A program made the position numbers and the translations under genes. Under the pieces are notes generated by a model. The model saw only the letters and a list, made by a program, of their open reading frames with translations, did not search any database and was not told the DNA's origin. A stretch of DNA of 64,000 nucleotides. It comes from Timema cristinae. Lineage: Eukaryota; Arthropoda; Insecta; Phasmatodea; Timematidae. Below are positions 33,657 through 45,689 of the stretch, one piece after another. Positions within the stretch are counted from its first letter, which is position 1. Every line of letters starts with the position of its first letter. The stretch spans positions 116,419,349 through 116,483,348 of the forward strand of contig JBCFYV010000012.1 in assembly GCA_039000515.1 (NCBI GenBank), written 5' to 3'.

Positions 33657-34590
33657 TTTTAACAAAAATTGTAGAGAATTTCATTATAAACTAGAATATT
33701 TTATAATAATCGTAATTTAACCTTTTTTCCCCTTCTAAAAAGACGAAATAGTTATTGTTTTCAACTACTTTGACATAAATATTAAGTACGATACAATCTT
33801 AAACGTATTTGTTTGGAAAAAAAAAATTATTACGTAACCACAATAATAGCGTTTTGAAATTTTTGAAAATATACTTAAATTTCATATTAATTACTAAAAT
33901 TCAAAGTTAAATAGATTTAAAAATCTTAGATAGGCCTACCTTTTTACTCAAATGTTACATATAACAATTTGTTCCTCTCTTCTCAATTCATGTTTTGAAT
34001 CACCAAGTTGGTCACATTGGTGGTGAACCATTTTGAGAGTGCCTGCCTAATGTGTCAATAATTTCCGAAGAAATTCTTTCACGTTCCTCATGGAATTTTG
34101 AACGATAAATTGGACTATTCGAATCTTTCATCATTATAATTAATTATAATTACAATATCATTAAATTAAAAATGATATCATAGAAATGGAGGGCAAATTA
34201 GCTGGGTCTTCTCAGGCGCACGGGCCAAACCATCTTTATAGTTCGCAGCAAAATAGTTGCACACACTTTCAGGGCTGCCCTTTGCAGACGTGGAGTCCAG
34301 GACAAACTTCGTGTGCGGGCCCCCCCCAGTTATCTGCCTACCTCCCTCCCTCCAATTTTTAAAAATATAACTTATTACAGTAATTTGCACCTGTATACCT
34401 TATTTTCAGCCTTGCAAGGTATTCAGGAAATGACCTAAAAGGTAATTAGGTACATGTAATCATTAATGTTAGAATCAGTGTTTATATATATTAAGGGTTG
34501 ATTTCTCCCCAACCCTTAGTTAGATTGTCTTCCCCAACTATTTTGAACTTTATAAAGGTACAGAGAACAACTGTGCCAAGTTTGAATTAA
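33657..34590. other. AT-rich DNA, possible decayed DNA transposon end
   Basis: 34170-34350 is GC-richer, with 'gtgcgggccccccccag'. No gene recognised. Confidence 0.35.
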
Positions 34591-34602
34591 ATTGGTTAAA
34601 TT

Positions 34603-34869
34603 GGGTGACCTGGCGGTCTATGGGTAAGGTGTCGGACCTCTGTGTTGGGGGTCCGGGGCTCAATCCTCGGTCCCGGCACAGATTTATCTGATTACCAAAC
34701 CCTTCCTTCACCTATGACAAGACATCTTGTGAATGTGGGGAATGCCAGGCCTCCACCGTGGTTCGGATCCCACGTTAAACTGTAGGTCCGCCATTTCATC
34801 TCACAATCACTCTACCATTACACATTAGCGTAAGTGCGTATAACCCGAATGGGTAGTAAGACGCGGTGC

Positions 34870-34926
<57 letters not shown>
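34603..34926 (+). repeat. tRNA-derived SINE, type A (short subfamily), with (TAA)n tail
   Basis: Full length: head 'gggtgacctggcggtcta', box B-like 'gggctcaatcctcgg', tail 'cccgaatgggtagtaagac', then about 18 TAA units. 'taaattggttaa' occurs right before the head and right after the TAA tract, a perfect 12-bp target duplication. Confidence 0.95.
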
Positions 34927-34928
<2 letters not shown>

Positions 34929-36479
34929 TGGTTAATGCGTTCAAAAGTTATCGTGGAACGGATCCACCATGAGCAGACAAACAGATGCAGATCGGTGGAG
35001 TTAAAACAGGGAACCAGCTTCACTCGTTTATTAAACCATACCACATGATAATGTTTTGTTTTTATTTACACTCTGACAATGTTTGATGTGTCGTCTACTA
35101 CACGGGTGTGCAAGTCACGCCGCGCCGGTTGCACACCCCTAAGGGCGGGTCAGAGCATTCTTAGGAAATTTGCCTAGACCATTAATTAATTAATTAATTA
35201 ATTATTCTGAGTATAATATAAACATATTCACTTGCAGGACTAATAATATCTCTGCCATAGATTTGCCGGTCCTGTCTTAGTAGTGTAATTAAATGCGTAA
35301 AACCCGGTTAGGTAGTAAGACGCGGTGCGAATTGAATATTTTATTCTGTTAAAAAAATTAAAACCACGCAAGTTCTGGTAAAAATGTTTGCGCTAGGGCT
35401 ATTGGAACGTCATTCATATATGAACTTTCAGTTCAATCTCTCTGTAAAGTTAGCCTATATTAAACATGATCCCAAGTATAAGCCCTCTCTCTAGTTGCCC
35501 CCCTCCACGCGTCCCTGATCCGGACAAGAATGAAACAGAGCCAAGGAAGAGAGAGAAAGAAAGAGTATCGACAGAGCCACCGAATGCCCGCAACTACGAA
35601 TGCCTGCATTCTGGCGGCAAGAGAGCGAGGCTAGGCCGAAAAATGACAAGGTACATTTTTAGGACTGTTGTTTACCTCAGCGTCGGGTTTGAGGGAGTCA
35701 ATAATTTATTGAAGGTAAGAGGGGAGGAGGTAGGGGAAATGGTTGACTAGTTTTAGGTAGGAGGGCATTGTTGTGAATTATTTTGTAAGAGGGGGGGAGG
35801 GAGAAGTGGGAGGTTAAAAGGATGATTGAAGCACAGGGGTGTTATTATCACGGTTTTATTTAGAGAAATAGATGTGAAGAAAAGAGCCAGTCAAAGATAA
35901 AATAAAAGAAGAAATAAGATGGAAAAAGAGAGTAACATGGGGGGGGGGGGCGGGAGCCGAACGGGCTTGAACGAAGACACAAGCAAAATATTTTCGGTGG
36001 TGGCAGAGAGGGGGAGAACAAGGATGAAGATAAAGAGGGGCAAGGGGAAAGAGACAGCTGATTCCACATATGCGTGGTGTTGTTTTTTTGTTTTGATTCT
36101 TTTTAGTGCGTGTAATGCGTTGAAGAGAGATTGTACGGCCCTGTGTGCGCGCGCAGCCTGTTTATGTGGTCTTTTTTTTATTTTATGTTTTAGAATTTAG
36201 AGGAAAGGGAATATTTAAAATTTAAATAACGTATGTGTAGCGTTTTTACGAACAATAGGGCCCCATAAATAATACTAAAGACGGTATCTTTGTTTATTAA
36301 TTATTAAACGTTCCCATTTAATTCAGCGGCACATGTTTTAAATAAAGGACTGCTAGCAATTCGCTTTTTTGGTCGCTTTATCAAGTTTGCTCACTAAAAT
36401 GACTTTATTCAAGTTTGGAGTGTAAAAGACGCGAGAAAAGGTCGATGTTTTTGAAGTCTTTATATAAAAACATTTTTTA
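34927..36479. other. Intergenic DNA with purine-rich patches
   Basis: A SINE tail remnant 'aggtagtaagacgcggtg' lies at 35311-35328 and (AATT)n at 35181-35203. 35500-36070 is G/A-rich on +, with a run of G at 35940-35950. The frames 35466-35750 and 35919-36200 show only this bias and no domain. Confidence 0.4.
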
Positions 36480-36815
36480 GGGTCAAAAGTAATCAAATAT
36501 TTCTTCACTATAAACGTAGAGTTTTATTTTGTTCCCAAGTTGATATCAACAGTTGTTGAATATCTGTTAAGGGTGTCCTGGAATTTAATGACAACTTTTT
36601 CTCTTCATTTAAAAAGTTTATCATCTAATGTCACTATGCTCATGACAGATATTCAACAATAATCTTAGTATCACCGTGTGGAAAAAATTAAACTTCTTGC
36701 TTTTACTGGAGCAATATTTGATTTATTTTGGTCAAAAAATGTTTTGCTATAAAAAAAACTGCAAATAGACACATTTTCTCACGTTCCCTAACTCCCCCTT
36801 AATCTTCTAGCAATT
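36480..36815. repeat. Foldback element family F1, copy 1
   Basis: Shares 'gaatttaatgacaacttttt', 'ctcttcattt' and 'gcaatatttgatttattttg' with 45690-46085 and its right half with 57085-57250. AT-rich, no coding. Confidence 0.6.
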
Positions 36816-37173
36816 CCGTAGTTTCTTTTGTTTTCCAACGACGGAGGGGTAGAACGGAATTGTTAGATCAGCAACTACCAGCAGTTGTGTGAGATTGAGG
36901 AATATGGAAGAAGGATGAAGGATCGATAAAAAGTGTAGGGAAGGGGGAAACCAACAAAGTATGTTAGTATTGCTTGAAGAGAAGAGAAAGAAGGAGCTCA
37001 GACTGCGAGAATGTCAAGTCCTGAAGGAGTTTATAATTGAGACGCAATAAAAAAAACTATTAAGTGTCTGTCGTTAGTGTTGGTTTTCCCGGTGAATAAT
37101 TATTTTAAAAACCAATAAAAAAACAGGTGTTTATATTTTGTGGTATTATTACTAACTTCCTAGTAAATGGTCC

Positions 37174-37177
37174 AGAC

Positions 37178-37222
<45 letters not shown>
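37174..37222. repeat. (AT)n microsatellite
   Basis: About 48 bp of alternating TA. Confidence 0.92.
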
Positions 37223-37228
<6 letters not shown>

Positions 37229-37260
37229 GTGTAAACCTATTTTATATTACTATTAATATT

Positions 37261-37542
37261 AGCACCGCGTCTTACTACCCGTTCGGGTTATGCGCACTTA
37301 CGCTAATGTGTAATGGTAGGGTGATTGTGAGATGAAATTGAGGACCTACAGTTTAACGGGGGATCCGAACCACGGTGGAGGCCTGGCATTCCACACATTC
37401 ACAAGTTGTGATTAATACACGTCTTGTCAGAGGTGAAGGAAGGGTTTGGTAATCAGATAAATCTGTGCCGGGACCAAGGATTGAACCCCGGACTTCCGGA
37501 CACAGAAGTCCGACACCTTACCCCTAGACCGCCAGGTTAGCC
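37261..37542 (-). repeat. tRNA-derived SINE, type A (long subfamily)
   Basis: Full length from 'agcaccgcgtcttactaccc' to 'agaccgccaggttagccc'. Possible target duplication: 'ctattttatatta' before and 'ctgttttataaata' after. Confidence 0.93.
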
Positions 37543-38059
37543 CTGTTTTATAAATATAAAGCTAATTTTGTCTTAAACCTATAAAAACAAATTACCTTAG
37601 TTCTTGAATTCCCAATTTTTTCACACTTGTTATTGTTATGATATGGTTCACTGTAATGTTAAAAAGGGGCTTTGAACAATGGAAAGGTGTTGTTTCCGAC
37701 CATTTGACTGTCTACTGATAACTGGTATGAAGAGTTATAAAATAAACATGGCCTGTATTTTGAGGACATGTAATTATTTGTGGGGGAGGGGGTTAAGGGG
37801 ATACATCACGGAAAACGCTCATGTGTATATTAACTATGTTCACGAACCTTTGATTGACGAAATTTAAATTTTAAAGTAATTTTGTTATCATTTTGGGTTT
37901 TTAGGTCATATTTTCATGCTTCAAAAACATTTTTTTTAGTCATTTATATTGAATAATATTGATGTTTTCGTTGTGAATATAAGGTTATTTTTTTTGCAAA
38001 CAATGTTTCCTGCTGCTCACAAACATAGGAAAATAGTTTGTAAACATGGAAACATGCAC

Positions 38060-38335
38060 TTACTGTGGATTCACACGTCCGCTAAAAAACTAGCGCAGAA
38101 CTGAAACGTGGTCACGTGACGAGCTCTTAAGCCAATCACAAGATTTCCGTTTAATCGGCGTGAGCTGTTCTGCTAAAGTTCAACTCATCTCTACTTCATC
38201 CGCTCTGTCTGAGATGTTCGACACAGTAAGAACCAATCAAATCTCGGAACCAACCATCTCAAATCAGTGCGCATGCGTTGTAGAGCTAGAAGCTAGCAGA
38301 CAGCTTCGTTGTCCGTTGTGAGGAGATTTGTAATA
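38060..38335. promoter_or_regulatory. Possible promoter-like segment
   Basis: GC content rises in AT-rich surroundings. Within 200 bp are an E-box 'cacgtgac', two CCAAT motifs ('ccaatcac', 'accaatcaaatc') and 'gtgcgcatgcg', an NRF-1-like site. No adjacent exon was recognised on either side, so a transposon end is an equally good explanation. Confidence 0.25.
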
Positions 38336-38641
38336 ACTCGTTAATGTAAAGCTTGTATCGATGTATTGGATTGTTCCAGAATTATAATTTGTAAACATCC
38401 ATTGTAACAATTATCTAGTATATAATATATTCATCCACTAAAAATAAAACAAGTTGTTAATCAGCTGTTTTAAGTTAGCGGTGCAATGCATCATGGGTCA
38501 ACATACATTGTGTGAATTGCTGCGCGACTCAAGCAGATTCTGCTTCCTATTTTAGATGAACGCGTGAATAAGTTTTATTGTTTGCAATCAGTTAAACCGT
38601 GCAATGTATTAAAATGGTTCATACAACGCACATGAGCTTCC

Positions 38642-38756
38642 GACAGAACTGAAGATTGAAGACAGCAGTGGTTTTAATCTGACAGAACTGAAGATTGAAG
38701 ACAGCAGTGGTTTTAAACTGACAGAACTGAAGATTGAAGACAGCAGTGCTTTTAGA
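38642..38756. repeat. 39-bp tandem repeat, 3 units
   Basis: Three near-identical units starting 'gacagaactgaagattgaag' and including 'acagcagtggtttt'. Confidence 0.92.
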
Positions 38757-39180
38757 AACTTCACTCCTGTGTCCGTCACATATTTTTAAGGTTCTTTTAC
38801 AAATGGTTGGTCCCAGGATAGTTCACGACTGGTCTGACCCGCGTCGTTCGCTGTCGACAATGTTAACAAAAAAAAACGTCCAGACATACAAAAATTTGTT
38901 TCTCGTAAACCCATTTGCAATGGACTACAAGAAACATTGTTTCCTCTTTGGGAAACACGATAAAATGTTTACAAACAGTTTCCGAAACAACTAAAAAATA
39001 CTAATCCAGAAACAAGAGCAACATGTTTGCAAACAAAGTTTGCGGCGAAATATTTCCAAGTGCGTAAGTAATAAGCATAACTAAGCAGTTTTTCAACTTT
39101 TGAGCACTTAGCCATCATGCAAGCTCATCTTAGCATAAGGATGAATTCAGGCTGGCCTGTCAAACTTAGCATTGAGCCTT
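38757..39180. other. AT-rich DNA with paired GTTTCC/GGAAAC motifs
   Basis: 'gaaacattgtttcc' and 'gtttacaaacagtttcc' here resemble 'gcaaacaatgtttcc' and 'gtttgtaaacatggaaac' at 37996-38054. They may be the ends of one decayed element spanning 38.0-39.05 kb. The 86-aa frame at 38734 is not recognisable. Confidence 0.3.
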
Positions 39181-39690
39181 CTAAAGGCCGATACACACAG
39201 AATGCTAAGCTAAGCAATGGTCCCTCTTTCCCTCCAGAATTCAGTGTTGTTTCTTTCTGGTCTGCTCCAGTGTAGTTTAGTTATGATGGCGTTCTCCAAA
39301 ATGTCTTGTTTGAGCTCAGATGATAGGACTGAGGAAGAAAAGATGTTACTGTTAGCAGCTGTTCTGAAAGATGAAGAAAATTTAGGATATGGAAGTTTGA
39401 CTTGTTCAATTAACGCTTCCATTTTAATATAAACACATTTATTAAGATAGAATATTAAATAATTAAATACACGTGAGACAAACTGAAAACCAAACTTCAA
39501 CACGTCTTTAGTTATTTTCACCAAACCAGCACTGCGTCTGTTCAACACGGAGCCCAAGCTAGGTTATGAGCATGCGCGACGTAAGATGGCTCAAGATGGG
39601 AGATGGAAAAATTGCCCGGCCGGCAATTGGGAAAAACATAGCAAGGCATAGTTTAGCTTAGATTAGCTTTCTGTATGAATCGGCCTTTAG
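39181..39690. mobile_element. Non-autonomous DNA transposon with ~35-bp TIRs
   Basis: The left end 'aaaggccgatacacacagaa' continues into 'tgctaagctaagc'; the right end, reverse-complemented, reads 'aaaggccgattcatacagaa' and 'agctaatctaagc'. Inside, + strand from 39283, is 'MMAFSKMSCLSSDDRTEEEK' followed by 'MLLLAAVLKDEENLGYG'. This acidic leader resembles N-termini of Harbinger-type transposases, but nothing catalytic follows. It may be an internally deleted derivative. No clear target duplication. Confidence 0.7.
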
Positions 39691-40200
39691 ACTTTACTAT
39701 GTGAGTCACTGAGTCAAGTAACAAGTGACAGTGGCTTAGCGTGTTTTCAAGATAAGCAGAGATCTTTTAAAACTGCGCCTTTGTTATATTCTCACCTGTT
39801 TGGTCTCCAGTTGACCAATAGAAATAACTCTTCTCTGCGTGCCTCACATGGGCATGTATCTGCTTATATCTGATCAACAATGAGTGGTTGGTTCTACTGA
39901 GTGATGTAGCAGTCTTAACAACATTAACTATGACCTTTTCTTACCTTGACGGATTACACTATGACCTCATCTTATAACTTAGAAACCATACCGTAGTGGA
40001 ATAGTGCAAGGTGGGTTTGTTAACTTTCAGGATAAACGAAGGATACACTTTTAACGAGCTCTGCTTTACCTGGCAACACTCCAGGACACGCCAAAGAGTG
40101 TAACCAATACATCGCAGCTTAGCAGTTCTACAGCCATAAAGACGAGAGTTGAGTTAGTATGGCTGCTTCGATGCATGGTGTTTTACTTTACAACAGCATC
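39691..40200. other. Intergenic DNA, no gene seen
   Basis: No repeat or coding motif recognised. Confidence 0.35.
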
Positions 40201-40204
40201 TTAT

Positions 40205-41050
40205 TGTGTTGGTAAACAAGAGTTTACTAGTCTTGCTGGTAAACAGGAGAGGAATAACGTCACTGGTAAACAGGATATGATGAGTAATGTCACTGGTAAA
40301 CAGGAGATGAATAATGTTACTGGTAAACAGGGGATGATTAATGTCACTGGTAAACAGGATATGAATGATGTTACTGGTAAACAGGATATTAATAATGTCA
40401 TTGGTAAACAGGATATGATGATTGATGTCACTGGTAAACAGGATATGAATAATGTTACTGGTAAACAGGGGATGATTAATGTCACTGGTAAACAGGATAT
40501 GAATGATGTTACTGGTAAACAGGGGACGATTAATGTCACTGGTAAACAGGATATGATGATATGTCACTGGTAAACAGGATATGAATAATGTTACTGTAAA
40601 CAGGACGATTAATGTTACTGGTAAACAGGATATAATAATGTCATGGTAAACAGGATATGATGATTGATGTCACTGGTAAACAGGATATAAATAATGTTAC
40701 TGGTAAACAGGGGATGATTAATGTCACTGGTAAACAGGATATGAATGATGTTACTGGTAAACAGGGACGATTAATGTCACTGGTAACAGGATTGATGATT
40801 GATGTCACTGGTAAACAGGATATGAATAATGTCACTGGTAAACAGGGATGATTAATGTCACTGGTAAACAGGATATGAATGATGTTACTGGTAAACAGGT
40901 ATTATAATGTCACTGTAAACAGATATGATGATTGATGTCATGGTAAACAGGAGATGACTAATATAGGTAAACAGGATATGATGAATGATGTTACTGGTAA
41001 ACAGGAGAAAACTAATTTAACTGGTAAACAAATTACTAACTAGATGACTG
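40205..41050. repeat. 27/30-bp minisatellite
   Basis: About 30 units of 'ggtaaacaggatatgaataa' plus 'tgttact' (27 bp), mixed with 30-bp units containing 'gatatgatgattgatg'. Plus and minus frames are open for 110-140 codons because units are multiples of three; the + frame reads T-G-K-Q-D-M-N-N-V repeats. From about 40560 on, single-base losses become frequent ('ttactgtaaacagg', 'tcatggtaaacagg'). Confidence 0.92.
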
Positions 41051-41267
41051 GTAAACAAGGGCTAAAAAATTCTACCCTAATAAAATTTATTTATTGGTAC
41101 CGCCACGTCGGAGGGCCTGCTTTAGTAGACTGGATGACGTCATGAATAATGTTGCTTACCTTATAACGTACTGAGATGGGCCAAATGTTACTAAGAGAAC
41201 TACACATACTTATTTTAACAATTAATTAATTTCTGAGCTAAACTATAAATTATTTGTATATGAACAA

Positions 41268-41370
41268 CCTTATATGACAACTAAAAAAGTTACTAGATCT
41301 ACTTTAATGTATTCCTACGTTCAGTCATGTGATTTGAAGCTGTCAATTTTGATATCAATGTTGAGCATAA
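41268..41370 (+). repeat. Dispersed repeat D1, copy 3
   Basis: 'gacaactaaaaaagttacta' then 'cctacgttcagtcatgtg' matches D1 copies at 3116, 4741 and 49957. It follows a minisatellite, as at 4741. Confidence 0.55.
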
Positions 41371-42705
41371 AGAAAACTCACTTCCTACCAAAATCTACTA
41401 AAGTAAGAAAAATATTTGTTTCTACATACCCACATAAGTATGTTCATATATTCTCCGATGATGACTTTATTGAAAAACGAAAAAAAAAAAGAAAAAAAAA
41501 TGATGTCACAAAAGGGGACATTCCTGAGGATAAAAGAGAAATCGCCGCGCAGACGAACGCAATATTTAATAATTCTACGATGCGTTATTTCACAATATGT
41601 AAACTTATAATTTAGGTTTTATTAATAAAATAAGAAATGTGAGAAAATGTGACATTCGCTCATTTTCAACGACTTTTTAATCATATTTATGGAGCCATAA
41701 GATTAGTCTTGATGAAAAAGGGCTCTAGATTTAGTCTTACTCTAACAAATACAGAAATTGTTAAGATATTTGAGAACTAGCAGCGAGCTTTCATCTTTAC
41801 CTTGAGATAAGGTTCGTAGTTTTCTTTCCCCTCTTTCTTAATGGAATGATGGGTGGTTGTACGTAAAGGGTGAAAGGGAGTATAGACCTAGACAGGAGAG
41901 GGAATTAGTTCCAGAAAAAGACGCAGACTATCGTATTCTAAGCCTGACAGCGATTGATACATTATCGCAGACCGAGACATGTGACTACCTCTTTTGTCAG
42001 TTTTTTAAAAATTTGATTCATGTGCTAAGTGAAAAAGTAATGACAACTGAGGTTTGTGCTTCTTTTGACTCTTTAGGAACTTTGTTGTTGTGTATTCAAA
42101 CTTGAGAGAGCTTTGTCCGGCAGAGAGAGAGAGAGCTCAGCGTTACTGGAACTTGTCTCTCGACAGAATGTGACCGACAATAGCGATAGTTGACACACTC
42201 ACTCGTCCTTCACATGTGACATTTGTTGGTTTGTTTAAAACGCTTTAAGTATCATGACTAATCCTCTTGAAGTAGTTTTATTATTACTACTACTATAATG
42301 CTGACGTCAATGATGAATACGAACATGTTACATTCACTTGAAATTTTGGAGTGTGGGAGCTTAATTTGTGGTGTGACGTGCCTTAGATAAAAGACAAAAG
42401 AAGTCACAAAAGTGAGACTTGTTTCGTGACGTAGCAGGTAACTCTAGCTGAGGAGTGACGTAGCAGGTAACTCGAATTTAAGGTTGTAATTTTGCAATTT
42501 CTATAACTAACACGTACAGATGTGTTCACGCGGATAAAGACGTCATTCTCATCTTGTTTGGGGTGTGAATCCCGGCCAGAGGTACTGACTGAATTGTTTC
42601 CATCTTACCTGTAAATGTGAAGATGAAGTGGAGCTGCTCAAGGACATCAACTCGGGGTCTCGCCTCATGTCCCGCACACAAGGGGGATTTTCTTTGGTAC
42701 TCTCG
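41371..42705. other. Intergenic DNA, no gene seen
   Basis: Frames at 41274-41615 and 41857-42105 have no recognisable domain. 'gagtgacgtagcaggtaact' near 42450 is half of a short tandem duplication ('gtgacgtagcaggtaactc' twice). Confidence 0.35.
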
Positions 42706-42916
42706 CTACCTGTTTGGGTTACGCGTCTATGATTTTAGGTATTAGGAAGGTTATATTTAGAGGAAGTGTACCCGCATTTGCGTGGAGAGTGTGGAAGACC
42801 ATTTTGAGGAAAAAAAACCTCATTACACCCGACTGAGATTCGAACCTTGATCTCCCCGTCATCGGCAGTCTAGTCTACCACGAGAGTAGCGCCTTAGACT
42901 ATGCGGCCACCGAAGC
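42706..42916 (-). repeat. tRNA-derived SINE, type B
   Basis: Tail remnant 'acctgtttgggttacgcg', body 'gcatttgcgtggagag', B-box complement 'gagattcgaaccttgatctc', head end 'tatgcggccaccgaagcg'. Confidence 0.85.
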
Positions 42917-43025
42917 GAGTGTGTGTGGGTTGTTGACAGTCACACATGATTCAGTTTGAGTCAACATTACAGGCCTTTCACTCTGATAGGACGGGCCAAG
43001 ACTGCAGGCCACCGGAATATTCACA

Positions 43026-43078
43026 CCACACACACACACACACACACACACAACACACACACACACACACACACACAC
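43026..43078. repeat. (CA)n microsatellite
   Basis: About 50 bp of CA with one 'aa' interruption, next to the second type B copy. Confidence 0.95.
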
Positions 43079-43081
43079 CTT

Positions 43082-43545
43082 TTTCTGATGACGGGGGAGA
43101 TCGGATTTCTAATCCCGGTCGAGTCTACTGAGTATTGTTTTCCGTAAACGGTTTTCCACTCTCGTCCCACTCAAATGCTGGTACAGTTACTCTAATGCAT
43201 AAGCGTAATTAGTACACATTCATATATCCTGAGGTCGGTGACCTGGCGGTCTAGGGGTAAGGTGTCAGACTTCTATGCTGGCGGCCGGGGTTCAATCCTT
43301 GGTCCCGGCAAAGATTTATCTGATTACCAAACCCTTCCTTCACCTCTGACAAGACATCTTGTGAATGTGAGGAATGCCAGGCCTCCACCGTGGTTCGGAT
43401 TCCACGTTAAACTGTAGGTCCTTCATTTCATCTCACAATCACCCTACCATTACACATTAGCGTAAGTGCGTATAACCCGAACGGGTAGTAAGACGCGGTG
43501 CTAATAATAATAATAATATATCCTGAGTGGGTAGCGATATGTGGT
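43082..43545 (+). repeat. tRNA-derived SINE, type B, split by a type A SINE
   Basis: Type B sequence starts within the head at 'ctgatgacgggggagatcgg', runs to 43233, and resumes after the type A copy at 43516 with 'tgggtagcgatatgtggtg', the expected tail. The 12 bases 'atatatcctgag' occur at both break points (43222-43233 and 43516-43527). Confidence 0.92.
43234..43515 (+). repeat. tRNA-derived SINE, type A (short subfamily), nested
   Basis: Full length, head 'ggtgacctggcggtctaggg' to tail 'aacgggtagtaagacgcggt' plus (TAA)n. Its 12-bp target duplication is part of the host type B SINE, so type A was active after this type B copy landed. Confidence 0.96.
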
Positions 43546-43754
43546 GACAAACAAAAAGAACCAAACAAAACACAGTCGTCCAATATACTTAGCTGTGTGT
43601 GTAAATAAAACTATAACAATATTATTAACTTGTGAACACAATGGGGAGAAATTAAGTAACGTACGAAAGTTTTAAGGAAAAATACTTTATTTTCATGTTT
43701 AAAAATAAGAAATCTCTTGGCCATTAAAGTTATTATAATAATATTATTATTATT

Positions 43755-44035
43755 AGCACCGCGTCTTACTACCCGTTCGGGTTATACGGACTTACGCCAA
43801 TGTGTAATGGTAGATTGATTGTGAGATGAAATGGAGGACCTACAGTTTAACGTGGGATCCGAACCACAGTGGAGGCCTGACATTCCACACATTCATAAGT
43901 TGTGATTAATACACGTCTTGTCAGAGGTGAAGGAAGGGTTTGGTGATCAAATAAATCTGTGCCGGGACCGAGGATTGAACCTCAGACTCCCAGCAGAGAA
44001 GTCTTTACACTTTACCCCTAGACCACCAGGTCACC
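43755..44035 (-). repeat. tRNA-derived SINE, type A (long subfamily)
   Basis: Full length; contains 'gtgattaatacacgtcttg'. 'taaagtta' plus 'taataatatt' occurs on both sides, a likely target duplication. Confidence 0.93.
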
Positions 44036-44740
44036 TAAAGTTATAATAATATTTCGCGTCTGGGTTACATCACTCGTAGCCCGGCTCGTGGAAAAATCAG
44101 CCAGTACTAATGTACCGTTGCCCAAGGGAGGTCCGAATGTACTAATTGTACATCCTTTCCGTGGAGGCTCTTTCCATGTCCCTATGAGATGAGGTGATGG
44201 TGATAGTGAGTGTGATGGTGATGGTGATTGTGGGTGTGAAATCAGTGGAAACTCTTAGAATCTAACTTGAGTCTAATCAACCAAACTCTGGTGACCGTTG
44301 GGGTAGTTCCCCTTTCAGGGAAAATACCCAAATTACCAGCTGGGAATCGAATCAGGGACCACTAGGCTCGTAGCTAGGTACACTGACCAATACTGACCAA
44401 TGGCTGGTTGGCCATTAAAGGGAAAATAAATTATTACTCTTGTAATTATATATTTTTAAAGTAATTAATTATTGTAAGGTTATTGAAATTTCTTCAGTAG
44501 CACTTGTATTTAAATCATTTATAAGAACTCAGTGAAAGGTTGTTATCACTTCTTTGTTGTATATTGTAATATAAAATATATATAGGTGGAGAACTTGACA
44601 AATCTCCTGAGATTCGTTTTGTTGCAAATTGGGAACAACAAAGAATATTAATGATTAGGTGTTGAATTTTTAATTTATCTTACTATAAACTTTTGTTGGA
44701 TTATTTTGTTAAACTAGGTAGGCTTAATTGGCTATAATTA
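44036..44740. other. Intergenic DNA with a possible repeat
   Basis: 44040-44370 is GC-richer with a (GATGGT)-like stretch and 'ccagctgggaatcgaatcag', which looks like a repeat I cannot name. Confidence 0.35.
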
Positions 44741-44744
44741 TCAT

Positions 44745-45125
44745 TAAAGCCAGTAATAAAAGATGGCTGGCTAAATCACTCATTATGAAATGTGGACTAA
44801 CAACAAGTGTTTTCCCACTTCCAGATGAGATAGAAACTTGAAATTTGCCAAACTTTTAGATTATAGTCTGTAACCGACGGGAAAATTCTAAAAAGTTAAA
44901 AAAAAAAATTTAACCCCCGAAAAAAATTTAAAATATCAGAGCAACTTTATAGTCGGTGCGGACCTTTCTTTGGAGGTCTCTTGTGGCTAGACGGTAAAAC
45001 CTATCGAAAAACGGCTCTGGAATTACATTAGTTTACATCCACTTGCAAAGGAAACACATTGGGGGTTTAGGGGCGGAGCCCCCAGCGAGCAAAGCGCGTA
45101 CATAATACAAAACATCATCAGTAAT
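44745..45125 (+). repeat. Dispersed repeat D2, copy 1
   Basis: Contains 'cccacttccagatgagatag', 'cgaaaaaaatttaaa', 'gacctttctttggaggtctc', 'acttgcaaaggaaacaca' and a near-palindrome 'ggggcggagcccc'. The same motifs occur inverted at 59470-59806. Non-coding, probably a DNA-type element. Confidence 0.7.
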
Positions 45126-45249
45126 AATTAGGATTGCAAATTATTTAAAGTCTTGATAAAGGTCATTCGCCAAAGGTGCAGCTATAACATGGGAGCGTTT
45201 CTGTTTGATACAATTATACTTTTCCACTTGTAAAAGTTAACTGTTTTTT

Positions 45250-45468
45250 TAGTACCGGGGGCTACTACCCGTTCGGTTTATACACTTATGATCTAATGAC
45301 GCTAATAGTTTTAAGGATTAGTTATAGGAAGGGTACCCGAATTTGCTTGGAAGGAGAGTGAAGAACCACCCTCATTGCTTCCGACTGGGCTCGAACCCGA
45401 TCTCCCCGTCATGGCCAGTCCAGTTTATTGCGAGAGTAGCGTGTTGGACCACGTGACCACCGAAGCTG
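45250..45468 (-). repeat. tRNA-derived SINE, type B
   Basis: Tail 'gctactacccgttcggttta', B-box complement 'gggctcgaacccgatctccc', head 'gtgaccaccgaagctgg'. Confidence 0.85.
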
Positions 45469-45689
45469 GTACAGTAGCCCCGTGGCTTCTTTGGTGCTGA
45501 CTGACAGCTCACAGCTGACTTCTAACGGTCAACATTTAGGTATTTACATAAATTTTACTCTCAGAAGCGACAGCTGCTAAACACATGTTTTTGCAGATCA
45601 TATGGTTCGACGTAGGGATACATAATTTGGTCTGGTAACTTTTCAAAGCTGTCACTCGGCACCAAAGAAGCCACGGGGCTACTGTAGCT

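Noticed and set aside
35466..36200. Frames of 94 and 93 codons
   Set aside because: Strong purine bias explains the openness; no motif recognised.
40154..40573. Frames of 137 (-) and 132 (+) codons
   Set aside because: Products of the 27/30-bp minisatellite on both strands.
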